Assembly (NCBI GenBank): GCA_963736445.1
Contig: CAVTOY010000005.1
Span: 76,688-140,687 of the forward strand
DNA: 64,000 nucleotides
DNA from: Thiosocius sp963736445
GTDB taxonomy: Bacteria; Pseudomonadota; Gammaproteobacteria; Chromatiales; Chromatiaceae
Reading direction: 5' to 3'
Shown: positions 54,700 through 63,727 of the stretch, piece by piece
Position numbering within the stretch: position 1 is the first letter of the stretch
Layout of the letters: every line of letters starts with the position of its first letter
Translations under genes and position numbers: made by a program
The notes under the pieces: model-generated
The model's database searches: none
Seen by the model: only the letters and a program-made list of their open reading frames with translations
Told to the model about the DNA's origin: nothing

Positions 54700-55629
54700 T
54701 CATCCCGCGCGACGCGACCGGCGCTGCGACCCGGTGGACGGTGGTGCGAGAGGCACGGCATCGAATGTGATTTGATCCGCGCCGTTGTAGACCAGAAAGT
54801 GCTTCCCCTTGGCCCGCGCAATCAGTATGACCCCGATCTTTTGCGCCAACTCCAGGCCGCGATGCGTTACGCCCGATCGCGAAAGCAGTATCGGGATCTG
54901 CATCTGTGCCACCTTGATAACCATCTCTGATGTCAGGCGCCCTGTGGTATAGAACCATTTATCCGCACCCGATATATCATTCAGCCACATGAAGCCGCTG
55001 ATGGCGTCGGCCGCGTTATGCCGTCCCACATCCTCGACAAACAGGTGGATCTGCGCCGCCTCCTCGGAATCACAGTGGCACAATGCACATCCATGCACCG
55101 CGCCCGCCCGCCGATAGACCTGGTTAAAGTCGCTGATCTGCGCCAGCAGCCTGTAGATCATGGATTGCTGGATCTGTTGTCTGGGCAGTCGAAGTTTTTC
55201 GATCTGCTCGCCGATGCGGCCGAACACCGTGCCCTGGCCGCAGCCGGTGGTCACCGTACGGTGTCGAAGCTTTTCATCCAGATCGCTGATGCGCTCAAAG
55301 GTCTCGACATGGACCTCGCCCTTTGCCCAGTCGACCTTGACCGAATCCACCGACTCCAGACACGGGACCAGACGTTGGTTCAGGAGGTAGCCGAGGGTCA
55401 GCATCTCGGGATGCGTTCCAAGGGTCATTAAGGTGACGATCTCGCGGTCGTCCAAAAACAGCGTTAGCGCCGTTTCCCCCGCCACGAACCCAGGCCTTGG
55501 TTGGCCATACTCATCCACGGCCACCACCTCGTGGGAGGGGCTGAGTCCGGCATCGCTCATCGCGGGACGGTAACCGCGCCGCTGGCTGTCGCCTAGCTGA
55601 GGCTTGGCCGAAACCGACTCATCATCCAT
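54700..55629 (-). CDS. fdhD: formate dehydrogenase accessory sulfurtransferase FdhD
   Basis: A 309-residue FdhD: DEYGQPRPGFVAGETALTLFLDD, MTLGTHPEMLTLGYLLNQ, the sulfur-carrying loop VTTGCGQGTVFG, HGCALC and VEDVGRHNAADAI. FdhD passes sulfur from a cysteine desulfurase to the Mo-bis-guanine cofactor of formate dehydrogenase. Only one Cys is present in the loop (GCGQG), whereas E. coli FdhD has CxxC. It follows moaA by 6 bp. A possible start also exists at the internal ATG near 55560. Confidence 0.95.
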   Translation of the reverse strand: MDDESVSAKPQLGDSQRRGYRPAMSDAGLSPSHEVVAVDEYGQPRPGFVAGETALTLFLDDREIVTLMTLGTHPEMLTLGYLLNQRLVPCLESVDSVKVDWAKGEVHVETFERISDLDEKLRHRTVTTGCGQGTVFGRIGEQIEKLRLPRQQIQQSMIYRLLAQISDFNQVYRRAGAVHGCALCHCDSEEAAQIHLFVEDVGRHNAADAISGFMWLNDISGADKWFYTTGRLTSEMVIKVAQMQIPILLSRSGVTHRGLELAQKIGVILIARAKGKHFLVYNGADQITFDAVPLAPPSTGSQRRSRRAG

Positions 55630-55635
55630 CGCCTG

Positions 55636-56658
55636 TCACCCCCCGGTGTGATTCATGTGCCGGAAGATCACCGGCTGTGCATGCAGGTCAAAGTCATGAC
55701 CACGCGGCTTAATGTCCATCGACGCAACGATTGCGCGCTTCAGCGCGTCATCGTCCTCGGGGTTGGCGCGCGCCACGCGCCTGAGGTCAACGCTATGCTC
55801 CTGCCCCAGGCAGAGTAGCAGCCTGCCTTCGGAGGTCAGTCGGACGCGATTGCATTGCTCACAGAAGTTGTGACTGTGCGGCGAAATGAAGCCCACCCGG
55901 GTGTCGACCCCGGGGATCCGAAAGTAGCGTGACGGTCCACCGGTGGATTCGGCCGTCGGCACCAGATCGTAGTGCCTGGCCAGATCCTGGCGAATCTCAT
56001 CGCTGGAGTAAAAGCACACCGCACGATCATGATCGCCCACCAGACCGAGCGGCATCTCTTCGATAAAGCTGATGTCGAGACCGCGCTCGATCGCGAAACC
56101 GACCAGTTCGTGCGTCTCGTCGTGGTTGCGGTTCTTTAACACCACTGCATTCAGCTTGATCCGCGCGAACCCCGCCTCCTGGGCCGCATCCAGCCCGGCC
56201 ATGACACGTTCCAGCCTGCCGTTGCGGGTCATTGCACGGAAGCGATCGGGATGCAGCGTATCGAGGCTGACGTTGATACGGCTTACGCCGGCCCGGTGCA
56301 GGTCTCGCGCAAAGCGCGGCAGCTGGGTGCCGTTGGTCGTGAGAGTGAGTTCCCGCAGGCCATCCAGTTCGCCAAGCTCGCGGAATATCTTGAGGATGTT
56401 GCGCCGATGCAGGGGCTCGCCACCGGTAATCCGGATCTTGCGGACACCGAGGTCGACGAATGCGCGACCGACGCGCACGATCTCCTCGAGCGTCAACAGG
56501 CTCGCTCGCGGCAAGAACTTCGTGTCCTCGGACATGCAGTACACACACCGCAGATCGCAGCGGTCGGTGACGGATATCCGCAGGTAGGTGACGCGCCGCC
56601 CGAAGCGATCGACTAGCGTCTGCGGCGGGTCGCTGCGGTCATTCGGGTCGTCAGACAT
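55636..56658 (-). CDS. moaA: GTP 3',8-cyclase MoaA, intact copy
   Basis: A 340-residue radical SAM enzyme: VTDRCDLRCVYCMSED with the CxxxCxxC cluster, KIRITGGEPLHR, the C-terminal cluster HNFCEQCNRVRL, and the terminal Gly-Gly (MNHTGG). It forms the first pterin intermediate of molybdenum-cofactor synthesis from GTP. First gene of the moaA-fdhD-regulator unit, behind a sigma-54 candidate at 56691-56706. This copy is intact, unlike the one at 24400-25393. Confidence 0.96.
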   Translation of the reverse strand: MSDDPNDRSDPPQTLVDRFGRRVTYLRISVTDRCDLRCVYCMSEDTKFLPRASLLTLEEIVRVGRAFVDLGVRKIRITGGEPLHRRNILKIFRELGELDGLRELTLTTNGTQLPRFARDLHRAGVSRINVSLDTLHPDRFRAMTRNGRLERVMAGLDAAQEAGFARIKLNAVVLKNRNHDETHELVGFAIERGLDISFIEEMPLGLVGDHDRAVCFYSSDEIRQDLARHYDLVPTAESTGGPSRYFRIPGVDTRVGFISPHSHNFCEQCNRVRLTSEGRLLLCLGQEHSVDLRRVARANPEDDDALKRAIVASMDIKPRGHDFDLHAQPVIFRHMNHTGG

Positions 56659-56690
56659 GCTCGGCTCCCAGCGATACTCTCAAGACAGTC

Positions 56691-56706
56691 TGCAAGAAGC
56701 GTTCCG
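56691..56706 (-). promoter_or_regulatory. sigma-54 promoter candidate for moaA-fdhD-regulator
   Basis: Minus-strand CGGAACGCTTCTTGCA has GG, ACG and TTGCA of the consensus with GG-N10-GC spacing; the first base is C rather than T. The predicted start near 56680 leaves a leader of about 20 nt. Confidence 0.55.
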
Positions 56707-56894
56707 ACGTAATCCGCCCTGGCGCTGGCTGGTCGCGCGCCTCGGATTCCCCGGTATCAGGAGGCGGGCTGCCCGCAGGATGGTGCCCCGCAGTGCGCCG
56801 ATCTGTCGCTATCGGTACACGCCATTGGGACAAATTGCGCCAACTCCGGACGACAAATGGATCGTTTTTTCGGCGCGCCGAGGGGCTGGCGTAG

Positions 56895-56910
56895 TGGTAC
56901 GCAACTTGCT
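56895..56910 (+). promoter_or_regulatory. sigma-54 promoter candidate for the DUF3305/DUF3306/ferredoxin genes
   Basis: TGGTACGCAACTTGCT differs from TGGCACG-N4-TTGCW at one position and has GG-N10-GC spacing. The predicted start near 56921 leaves a leader of about 34 nt. It faces away from the site at 56691-56706; 95 bp upstream of both -24 elements is the same point near 56800, where an imperfect palindrome (TGTCGCTATCGGTACA) lies. Confidence 0.7.
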
Positions 56911-56954
56911 GAGTGTAAGACCACCAACCTGTTTTCCAGATCGTGGAGTAACAA

Positions 56955-57467
56955 ATGTGCGAGACGCGCCAACCGCAGGGCAGTGAAATCCGGCACTTTC
57001 CCGTGTCGGTGATACTCGAGCGGCGGCCCGCGATCAGTCGCTGGGCAGACTATGTCTGGACGGCGACCGGAATTACCGTCGGGGGGCACACCGACGCGCC
57101 CGAGGCGCCGCTCATCCGCGAGGATCAGGGGGTCAGCTATTTTCTGATCGGCGGCCTGGATGTGGCGCTGCACGCCGACGAATGCGAGAGCTACTATTAC
57201 AATCTGGTCAGCGATTCGCCCCGTGCGTACGTGATTGCCCACAGCGACGGCGGCCAGACGCAGCCGCAACCATTTCGCATCAGCATGAGTTTCGACGAGG
57301 CACATGCCTACCTGGAGGGCGAAGACGAAATCTACGCCGTGGATGTGCCGGCGGAGCTGTATCGCTGGACCGAGGCCTTCGTCATTGCGCACTATTTCCC
57401 GCAGAAAAAGACCAAACGCAAGCTGCGCGACTGGTCCGCCGACGAGTCCGGGACGCTGCCGTCATGA
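56955..57467 (+). CDS. DUF3305 protein of the formate dehydrogenase cluster
   Basis: A 170-residue protein matching DUF3305: FPVSVILERRPAISRWADYVW, a beta-rich middle (YYYNLVSDSPRAYVI) and AELYRWTEAFVIAHYFPQKKTKRKLRDW. Members are encoded with formate dehydrogenase and FdhD genes and presumably help its assembly. A GTGGAG site precedes the ATG, and the DUF3306 start overlaps its stop by 4 nt. Confidence 0.9.
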   Translation: MCETRQPQGSEIRHFPVSVILERRPAISRWADYVWTATGITVGGHTDAPEAPLIREDQGVSYFLIGGLDVALHADECESYYYNLVSDSPRAYVIAHSDGGQTQPQPFRISMSFDEAHAYLEGEDEIYAVDVPAELYRWTEAFVIAHYFPQKKTKRKLRDWSADESGTLPS

Positions 57468-58081
57468 GCAAAGACCCGCAGGAGCTGTTGACCGAGGATC
57501 AGCCGCCGCGCCCTAACGAAACCTTCCTGGAACGCTTCCACCGCCGCAAGACCGCTGCACGCCAGGTGACGGAAGCGTCTGAGGCCCCGCCGGCCGAAAC
57601 AACTGAGGCCGCCCTCGTCCCGCCACAGCCGGAGCCCGATAGCGAGCTGAGCGACGCCGATATGCCACCGCTCGAAACGCTGACGGCCGACTCTGACTAT
57701 CGCGGTTTCCTCTCCCCCAAGGTCAGCGAATCCCTGCGCCGCGCGGCACTGCGCCGGCTGTTTCACGGCAGCGCCTTCAACGTGATCGATGAGCTGGACG
57801 ATTATGCCGAGGACTTCACCACGTTCGAGGCGCTGGGCGATATCGTCACCGCCGACATGCGGCACCAGATAGAGGTCGCGGCCAGGAAGCAGGCGGCCGC
57901 GGTGAAGCAAGCGTTGCTCGACGAAGAAGTACCGGCCGAGGCCGCCGAAGATCAGCCCGTCGTCGACGACGGCGCAATGCCAAGCGAGGATATCGCTGCG
58001 ACCACCGAGGACAGCGGGGAGATACCGGTCTCGGGCAGCGAACCGTCCGATGATTCCGAGCAGGGGAGGCCTCGAAGCTGA
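57464..58081 (+). CDS. DUF3306 protein of the formate dehydrogenase cluster
   Basis: A 205-residue acidic protein matching DUF3306: N-terminal ETFLERFHRRK, a Pro/Glu-rich linker, and the core DYRGFLSPKVSESLRRAALRRLFHGSAFNVIDELDDYAEDF. It has no signal peptide. The family accompanies DUF3305 in formate dehydrogenase operons; role unknown, probably assembly. Start ATG at 57464 overlaps the DUF3305 stop. Confidence 0.9.
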   Translation: MSKDPQELLTEDQPPRPNETFLERFHRRKTAARQVTEASEAPPAETTEAALVPPQPEPDSELSDADMPPLETLTADSDYRGFLSPKVSESLRRAALRRLFHGSAFNVIDELDDYAEDFTTFEALGDIVTADMRHQIEVAARKQAAAVKQALLDEEVPAEAAEDQPVVDDGAMPSEDIAATTEDSGEIPVSGSEPSDDSEQGRPRS

Positions 58082-59727
58082 TGTCCGAAGCACAAGCTAC
58101 ATTGGATCAGACCCGCAACGCACGGGCGCGCAGCGCGGCCCAGGCCGCGGCGGAGCGCGTCGCGATCAGCCCGACCGGGGTGGTCAAATACGAATCTCGC
58201 GGCCGGGTCGTTGTGATCGGCGGCGAAGAGGCACAATGGCTTGCCACCCGCCTTCAGGCGCCGCTGCGCGCCGAGGTCATACTGACCGACGGCAACGACG
58301 AAACCGGCGTTCCCGCAACCGCGATTGCCGGTCGCGCGCTGCACATCGAAGGTCATCTTGGGGCCTTCACGATCGACCTCGGCGAGCAGGGCAAGCACAA
58401 CCACCAGCGCATCCACGCCGACCTGATAGTGGATTTGAGCGCGGAACCACGGATCGATCGCGAGCTGCCGCCACCGGGATACTGGCAGTTCGGGTCCGAA
58501 GCCCCGGACCTGGATGCGGCCTGTCTGGTACTCGATGGCATGGTCGGCACATTCGAGAAACCGCGTTACTTCACCTACGACCCGGACATCTGCGCCCACG
58601 CCCGCTCGGGCCAGAGCGGCTGCCGGCGCTGCATCGATGCCTGCCCGGCCGAGGCAATCATCTCAATCGGCGAGCAGGTCGAGGTCAATCCAAACCTCTG
58701 TCAGGGCGGCGGCATCTGCGCCACCGTGTGTCCGACGGGCGCGATGCGCTATGCCTATCCGGGCCCCGGGGATACCGCGGAACGCCTGCGCCTGATGCTG
58801 AGCACCTATACCGAGGCCGGCGGCACCGAACCGGTGGTGATGTTCGCCGCCGAGTCGGATGCCGCCGCGCTGCCGGCAACGCCGGCCAACGTCCTGCTGC
58901 TGGTGGTCGAGGAACTGGCGAGCGTCGGCCATGAGCTGTGGCTCGCAGCGATTGCCTGGGGCGCCGGTTGCGTACTGCTGGCCGACGGCGGCTCAGTGCC
59001 CGACAGGGCACGCGCGGCGCTGGAGGAGCAGATCGCGCTCTGCCACGGCCTGCTGCAGGGGCTCGGCTATGATCCAGCGGCGCTACAGGCCGTGGATACG
59101 CGGGAGTTGCCAGCGGAATGTCGCGGCGGTCGCAGGACTGCCGGACGCAGCAAGCTTCGCCGCGACCGATAGCAAGCGACAGCTCGCCACCTTGGCCCTG
59201 GATCACCTGTGGGAGGCCTCCGTCGCAGAGTTGTCGAGAGTTTTCCGTTACCTGCGCGTTCGCCCTATGGCCGGATCGCGGTCGATAGTGAGCGATGCAC
59301 GCTGTGCATGAGCTGCACCTCGGTATGTCCGGCGCTGGCCTTGAGCGCCGGTGACGACGTGCCGCGCCTGGTCTTCCACGAGTCGAATTGCGTGCAATGC
59401 GGCATCTGTGCAAATGCCTGTCCGGAGTCCGCAATCTCGCTCGAGCCGCGCCTGCTGGCCGATCCCGCACAGCGTCGGCTTCCGGCCACCTTGCACGAGG
59501 AACCACCCTTCTGCTGCGTGCAATGCGGAAAACCGTTCGCGACCCGTCGGGTCGTCGACAATATCCTCGAAAAGCTCGCCGCGCATGCCATGTTCCAGAC
59601 AGATCGCGCACGCCGGCGGTTGCAGATGTGCGAAGACTGCCGTGTCGTCGATGCAGTGCAGGACAGCGAGGCCATGCAGAGCGGTATCTCTGTGAAAACG
59701 GATCAGCGAACAGACAACGGGCAGTGA
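58081..59727 (+). pseudogene. 4Fe-4S ferredoxin of the formate dehydrogenase cluster, with two frameshifts
   Basis: One gene of about 548 codons read in three pieces. The first frame runs to about 59120 and includes CRRCIDACPAEA and CQGGGICATVCPTGA. A short middle piece (LPDAASFAATDSKRQLATL) is in another frame. The first frame returns by about 59240 with CTLCMSCTSVCP and CVQCGICANACP. Two 1-base shifts that cancel explain this; no cysteine motif is lost. It would hold up to four clusters and is likely an electron carrier or assembly factor for formate dehydrogenase. The start overlaps the DUF3306 stop by one base. Sequence error or recent mutation are both possible. Confidence 0.8.
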
Positions 59728-60375
59728 TGATGAATCCAACGCAACCGCAGGAATCCAACCCAGATCGGCAGCAGCGAGCCAGACGCGATATACCGTCGAG
59801 CGAACAGCGCCGGCGCGCCGGCTTCTACGGCCTGCTGGCCGCACTGCTGCGGGACGCACCGGATGACTGCCGTGCTCGGCTACGCCGCCCAGCTGGAGAC
59901 CGAGCGAGGCGGACCAAAAGTCCGAGCTCGGTGTCGCCCTCGCGCATGTTGTCGCTGGCGGCACGCCACACGGCCAAGGAGCCCTGCGCGACGAATATCA
60001 CGCGCTGTTCATCGGGCTGGGCCGCGGTGAACTGGTGCCCTACGGTTCCTGGTACCAAACCGGTTTCCTGATGGAGAAGCCGCTCGGGTTATTGCGCGCC
60101 GATCTCGCGCAGTTGGGGTTTGCGCGCGCCGACGATGTGCACGAACCAGAGGACCACATCGCGGCCTTATGCGAGGTGATGGCCATGCTGATCCAGGAGG
60201 GATGTCCGCTGGACAGGCAGCGGCAGTTCTTCGACACTCACATCGGCAACTGGGCGGGTGCATTTCTTCAGCGACCTGGCGGAGGCGCCCTCGGCGGTCT
60301 TCTACAAATCGGTCGCCCGACTCAGGAGCGGCCTTCCTGTCGCTCGAGCAGCGCTATTTGTCCCTACTCGACTAG
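59727..60375 (+). pseudogene. TorD-family Tat chaperone for formate dehydrogenase, frameshifted
   Basis: About 215 codons read in at least three frames: QRRRAGFYGLLAALLRDAP, then DEYHALFIGLGRGELVPYGSWYQTGFLMEKPLG through EDHIAALCEVMAMLIQEG, then FFSDLAEAPSAVFYKSVARL, ending FLSLEQRYLSLLD. These are typical of TorD/DmsD-like chaperones (YxxLFxG, EPEDH, FFxxHxxxW). Frame changes lie near 59870, 59925, 60260 and 60330. TorD proteins bind the Tat signal of molybdoenzymes until the cofactor is inserted, here presumably FdhA. Confidence 0.8.
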
Positions 60376-60385
60376 ACAATTTGTC
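60375..60385. promoter_or_regulatory. GACA-ATT-TGTC palindrome, candidate enhancer site
   Basis: GACAATTTGTC starts at the last base of torD and is centred about 90 bp upstream of the -24 element at 60470-60471. It has the same half sites and spacing as the palindromes at 4694 and 45976. Confidence 0.6.
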
Positions 60386-60468
60386 ACACCGGTCCGGCTT
60401 TGTCGCAGCTCACCCGCCGGCGAATCACCATTCAGTGCCATTCTTGGTCATTTTTCTCCCGGCGCCAT

Positions 60469-60484
60469 TGGCCTGCAGATTGCG
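60469..60484 (+). promoter_or_regulatory. sigma-54 promoter candidate for the Tat peptide-fdhA-fdhB genes
   Basis: TGGCCTGCAGATTGCG contains TGGC, G and TTGC with GG-N10-GC spacing. The predicted start near 60495 leaves about 75 nt before the ATG at 60571. It lies in the 195-bp gap between torD and the Tat-peptide gene. Confidence 0.6.
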
Positions 60485-60570
60485 ATAGTCGAAGGGTAGT
60501 GGCCCTCAGGATTCTTTGTCGGTCTCGACAGACCGACTCAGCGACTCGCACGATCAAGGAGCAATCGATA

Positions 60571-60778
60571 TGAAAGACCCCAAGCAGCAGGTTTCGCAAT
60601 CCCGGCGCAAATTTCTGCGCGACGCCGGCGTCTCAGGAGGGATTGCGGCCGTCAGCGGCTGCGGCGCCGGGGATAGCGCTGGCCGAAGACTGGCGGACGA
60701 CAAGACCGACAGAACCAGCACGAGGGCTATCGCCTGACCGAGCACATTCTTGCCTACTACAAGAGCGCTGCCAGCTGA
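60571..60778 (+). pseudogene. small Tat-signal protein of the formate dehydrogenase region, frameshifted
   Basis: About 68 codons. The start MKDPKQQVSQSRRKFLRDAG carries a twin-arginine motif. After about residue 30 the frame shifts: a second frame reads GIALAEDWRTTRP and a third reads EGYRLTEHILAYYKSAAS before the stop at 60776-60778. Combined, these match the short 'formate dehydrogenase region TAT target' family found just upstream of fdhA. Two single-base shifts are needed. Its function is unknown. It is preceded by AAGGAG. Confidence 0.75.
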
Positions 60779-60803
60779 GCCACGGCCGACCGAGGAACAC
60801 GAC

Positions 60804-63714
60804 ATGAAACTGAAGAAGATTTCCGACCAGGTCGGACCGAAGCGACTACGCCCACGCACCGAGGCTGCAGGCCGGCGAGACCGGTCGCCAGCTCAATCGC
60901 CGCGATTTTCTGCGCAACTCCGGGATCCTGGCCGGTGGCGGCGTCGCTCGCCACGGGGCTTGCCCCGGGGATGATGCACAAGGCCACGGCAGCAGATGCC
61001 GGCCAGGGGCGCAGCCGCCAAAGAGGTGCGCGACCATCTGCACCCACTGCTCCGTCGGCTGCGGCGTCATCGCCGAGGTCAGGAACGGTGTCTGGACCGG
61101 CCAGGAGCCGGCCTTCGATCATCCCGTTCAACCTCGGCGCACATTGTGCCAAGGGTGCTGCGGTGCGTGAGCACGGGCACGGCGAGCGCCGCCTGAAGTA
61201 CCCGACCAAGCTGGTCAACGGCAAATGGCAGAAGGTCTCCTGGGATGAGGCCATCAACGACATCGGCGACCAGCTGCTGAAGATCCGGGAAGAGTCCAGC
61301 CCAGATTCGGTCTACTGGCTTGGTTCGGCCAAGTTCAACAACGAACAGGCCTACCTGTACCGCAAGTTTGCCGCCATGTGGGGCACCAACAACGTCGACC
61401 ACCAGGCGCGCATCTGCCATTCGACCACCGTAGCCGGGGTTGCGAACACCTGGGGCTATGGTGCGATGACCAACAGTTACAACGATATCCACAAATCCAA
61501 GGCGATCCTGCTGATCGGCTCCAACCCGACCGAGGCACACCCGGTCGCGCTGCAGCACATCTTCAAGGCGAAAGAGGAAAACAATGCGCCGGTGATCGTG
61601 ATCGACCCGCGGTTCACCCGCACCGCCGCGCATGCCGACCACTTCCTGCGCATTCGCCCCGGTACCGACGTGCCGATCATCTGGGGCATGATGTACCACA
61701 TCTTCAAGAACGGCTGGGAAGACAAGGAATACATCCGCCAGCGCGTCTACGGCATGGATGAGGTCAAGGCCGAGATCGCCAAGTGGACGCCGGACGAGGT
61801 CGAGCGCGTGACGGGCGTGCCGGAGAATCAGGTCTATGCGGCCGCCAAGGCGATGGCCGACAACCGGCCCGGGACCTTCATCTGGTGCATGGGCGGTACC
61901 CAGCACACCATCGGCAACAACAACACCCGTGCCTACTGCGCCTTCCAGCTGGCGCTCGGCAATATCGGCGTGTCGGGTGGCGGCGCGAACATCTTCCGCG
62001 GCCACGACAATGTTCAGGGCGCCACCGACCTTGGCGTATTGGCCAATACGCTGCCCGGCTATTACGGCCTCGCCCCCGGTTCCTGGGGTCACTGGGCGCG
62101 GGTCTGGGATCTCGATCCCGATTGGATCAAGGGCCGCTTCGACGCAGGTTCATACGAAGAGTCCAAAGGCAAGGACGTGGCCGTGATGAACACCAAAGGG
62201 ATACCGGTGTCGCGCTGGATCGACGGTGTCCTCGAGGATTCAGGCGAACATCGGCCAGAAGGACAACATCCGCGCGATGTTCATGTGGGGGCATGCGCCG
62301 AACTCGCAGACCCGCGGCGAGGAGATGAAGAAGGCCTTCGAGAAGCTCGATCTGCTGGTTGTCGTCGACCCCTACCCGACGGTGTCGGCAGTAATGCACG
62401 ACCGCACGGACGGGGTTTACCTGCTACCCGCGTGCACGCAGTTCGAGACCTACGGCTCGGTGACGGCATCGAATCGCTCGCTGCAGTGGCGCGACCAGGT
62501 AATCGATCCGCTGTTCGATTCCCTGCCCGACCACATCATCATGTACAAGCTGGCCAAGAAGCTCGGCTTCGCAGATCAGACTGTTCAAGAACATCGAGGT
62601 CAAGGGTGAAGAGCCGGTGATCGAGGACATCACGCGCGAGTTCAACCGCGGCATGTGGACCATCGGTTATACCGGCCAGAGCCCAGAGCGGCTCAAGCTG
62701 CACCAGCAGCACTGGGGCACGTTCGACTACACCAGCCTGAAGGCCGAAGGTGGACCCGCGGACGGTGACTTCTATGGCATGCCCTGGCCTTGCTGGGGCA
62801 CCGCCGAGATGAAACACCCCGGAACGCCGAATCTGTACGACACCAGCATGCCGGTGGCCGAGGGAGGCCTCACCTTCCGTGCGCGGTTCGGCGTAGAACG
62901 CAACGGCGTAAGCCTGCTCGCGGACGACAGCTATTCGGCGGGATCCGAGATCAAAGACGGCTATCCGGAGTTCACTGCAGACGTGCTTGGAGAAACTGGG
63001 CTGGTGGGACGACCTCAGCGATGCCGAAAAGCAGGCCGCCGAGGGCAAGAACTGGAAGACCGATCTGTCGGGTGGTATCCAGCGCGTTGCCATCAAGCAC
63101 GGCTGCGCACCCTTCGGCAATGCCAAGGCCCGTGCGGTGGTCTGGACCTTCCCGGATCCGGTACCGATACACCGTGAACCGCTGTACACGAACCGTCGTG
63201 ATCTCGTCGAGCAATACCCGACCTACGAGGATCGCAAGTCTTTCTGGCGGCTGCCGACGCGGTATGCCTCGGTTCAGGCGAAGGATTACTCGAAAGAGTA
63301 TCCGATCATCCTGACGTCCGGCCGACTGGTCGAGTACGAGGGCGGTGGTGATGAAACGCGCTCGAACCCCTGGCTGGCCGAACTGCAGCAGGACATGTTC
63401 GTGGAGATGCACCCGCGCGACGCGAACAACGCCGGCATCAAGAGACGGCGACGATGTCTGGGTGGAGGGCGCCGAGGGCGCCAGGATAAAGGTGAAGGCC
63501 CTGGTCACACGGCGCGTGGCGGCGGGCGTTGCATTCACACCATTCCATTTCGGCGGCCATTTCGAAGGCAAGGATCTTCGCGAGCAAGTATCCCGCCGGC
63601 TCAGATCCCTATGTACTGGGCGAGGCCTGTAATACCGCGTTCACCTATGGCTACGACTCGGTGACCCAGATGCAGGAAACCAAATGCACCCTGTGTCGCA
63701 TCTACAAGGCTTGA
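60804..63714 (+). pseudogene. fdhA: formate dehydrogenase catalytic subunit FdhA, with multiple frameshifts
   Basis: About 970 codons, the normal size, spread over all three frames with at least eight shifts (near 60850, 60950, 61010, 61125, 62245, 62590, 62975, 63435 and 63595). Conserved pieces are a Tat motif RRDFLR, the [4Fe-4S] motif CTHCSVGCGV, GAHCAKGAAVREHGHGERRL, the active-site ARICHS in which Cys replaces the selenocysteine of other formate dehydrogenases (TGC codon at 61415), MGGTQHTIGNNN and HPRDANNAG. It binds Mo- or W-bis-MGD and oxidises formate to CO2, probably in the periplasm. All segments are well conserved, so sequence error is at least as likely as true loss. Confidence 0.85.
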
Positions 63715-63727
63715 GGAGGACTCAGAC

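Noticed and set aside
61408..61425. Selenocysteine in formate dehydrogenase
   Set aside because: The codon in ARICHS is TGC, a normal cysteine; no in-frame TGA is present there.
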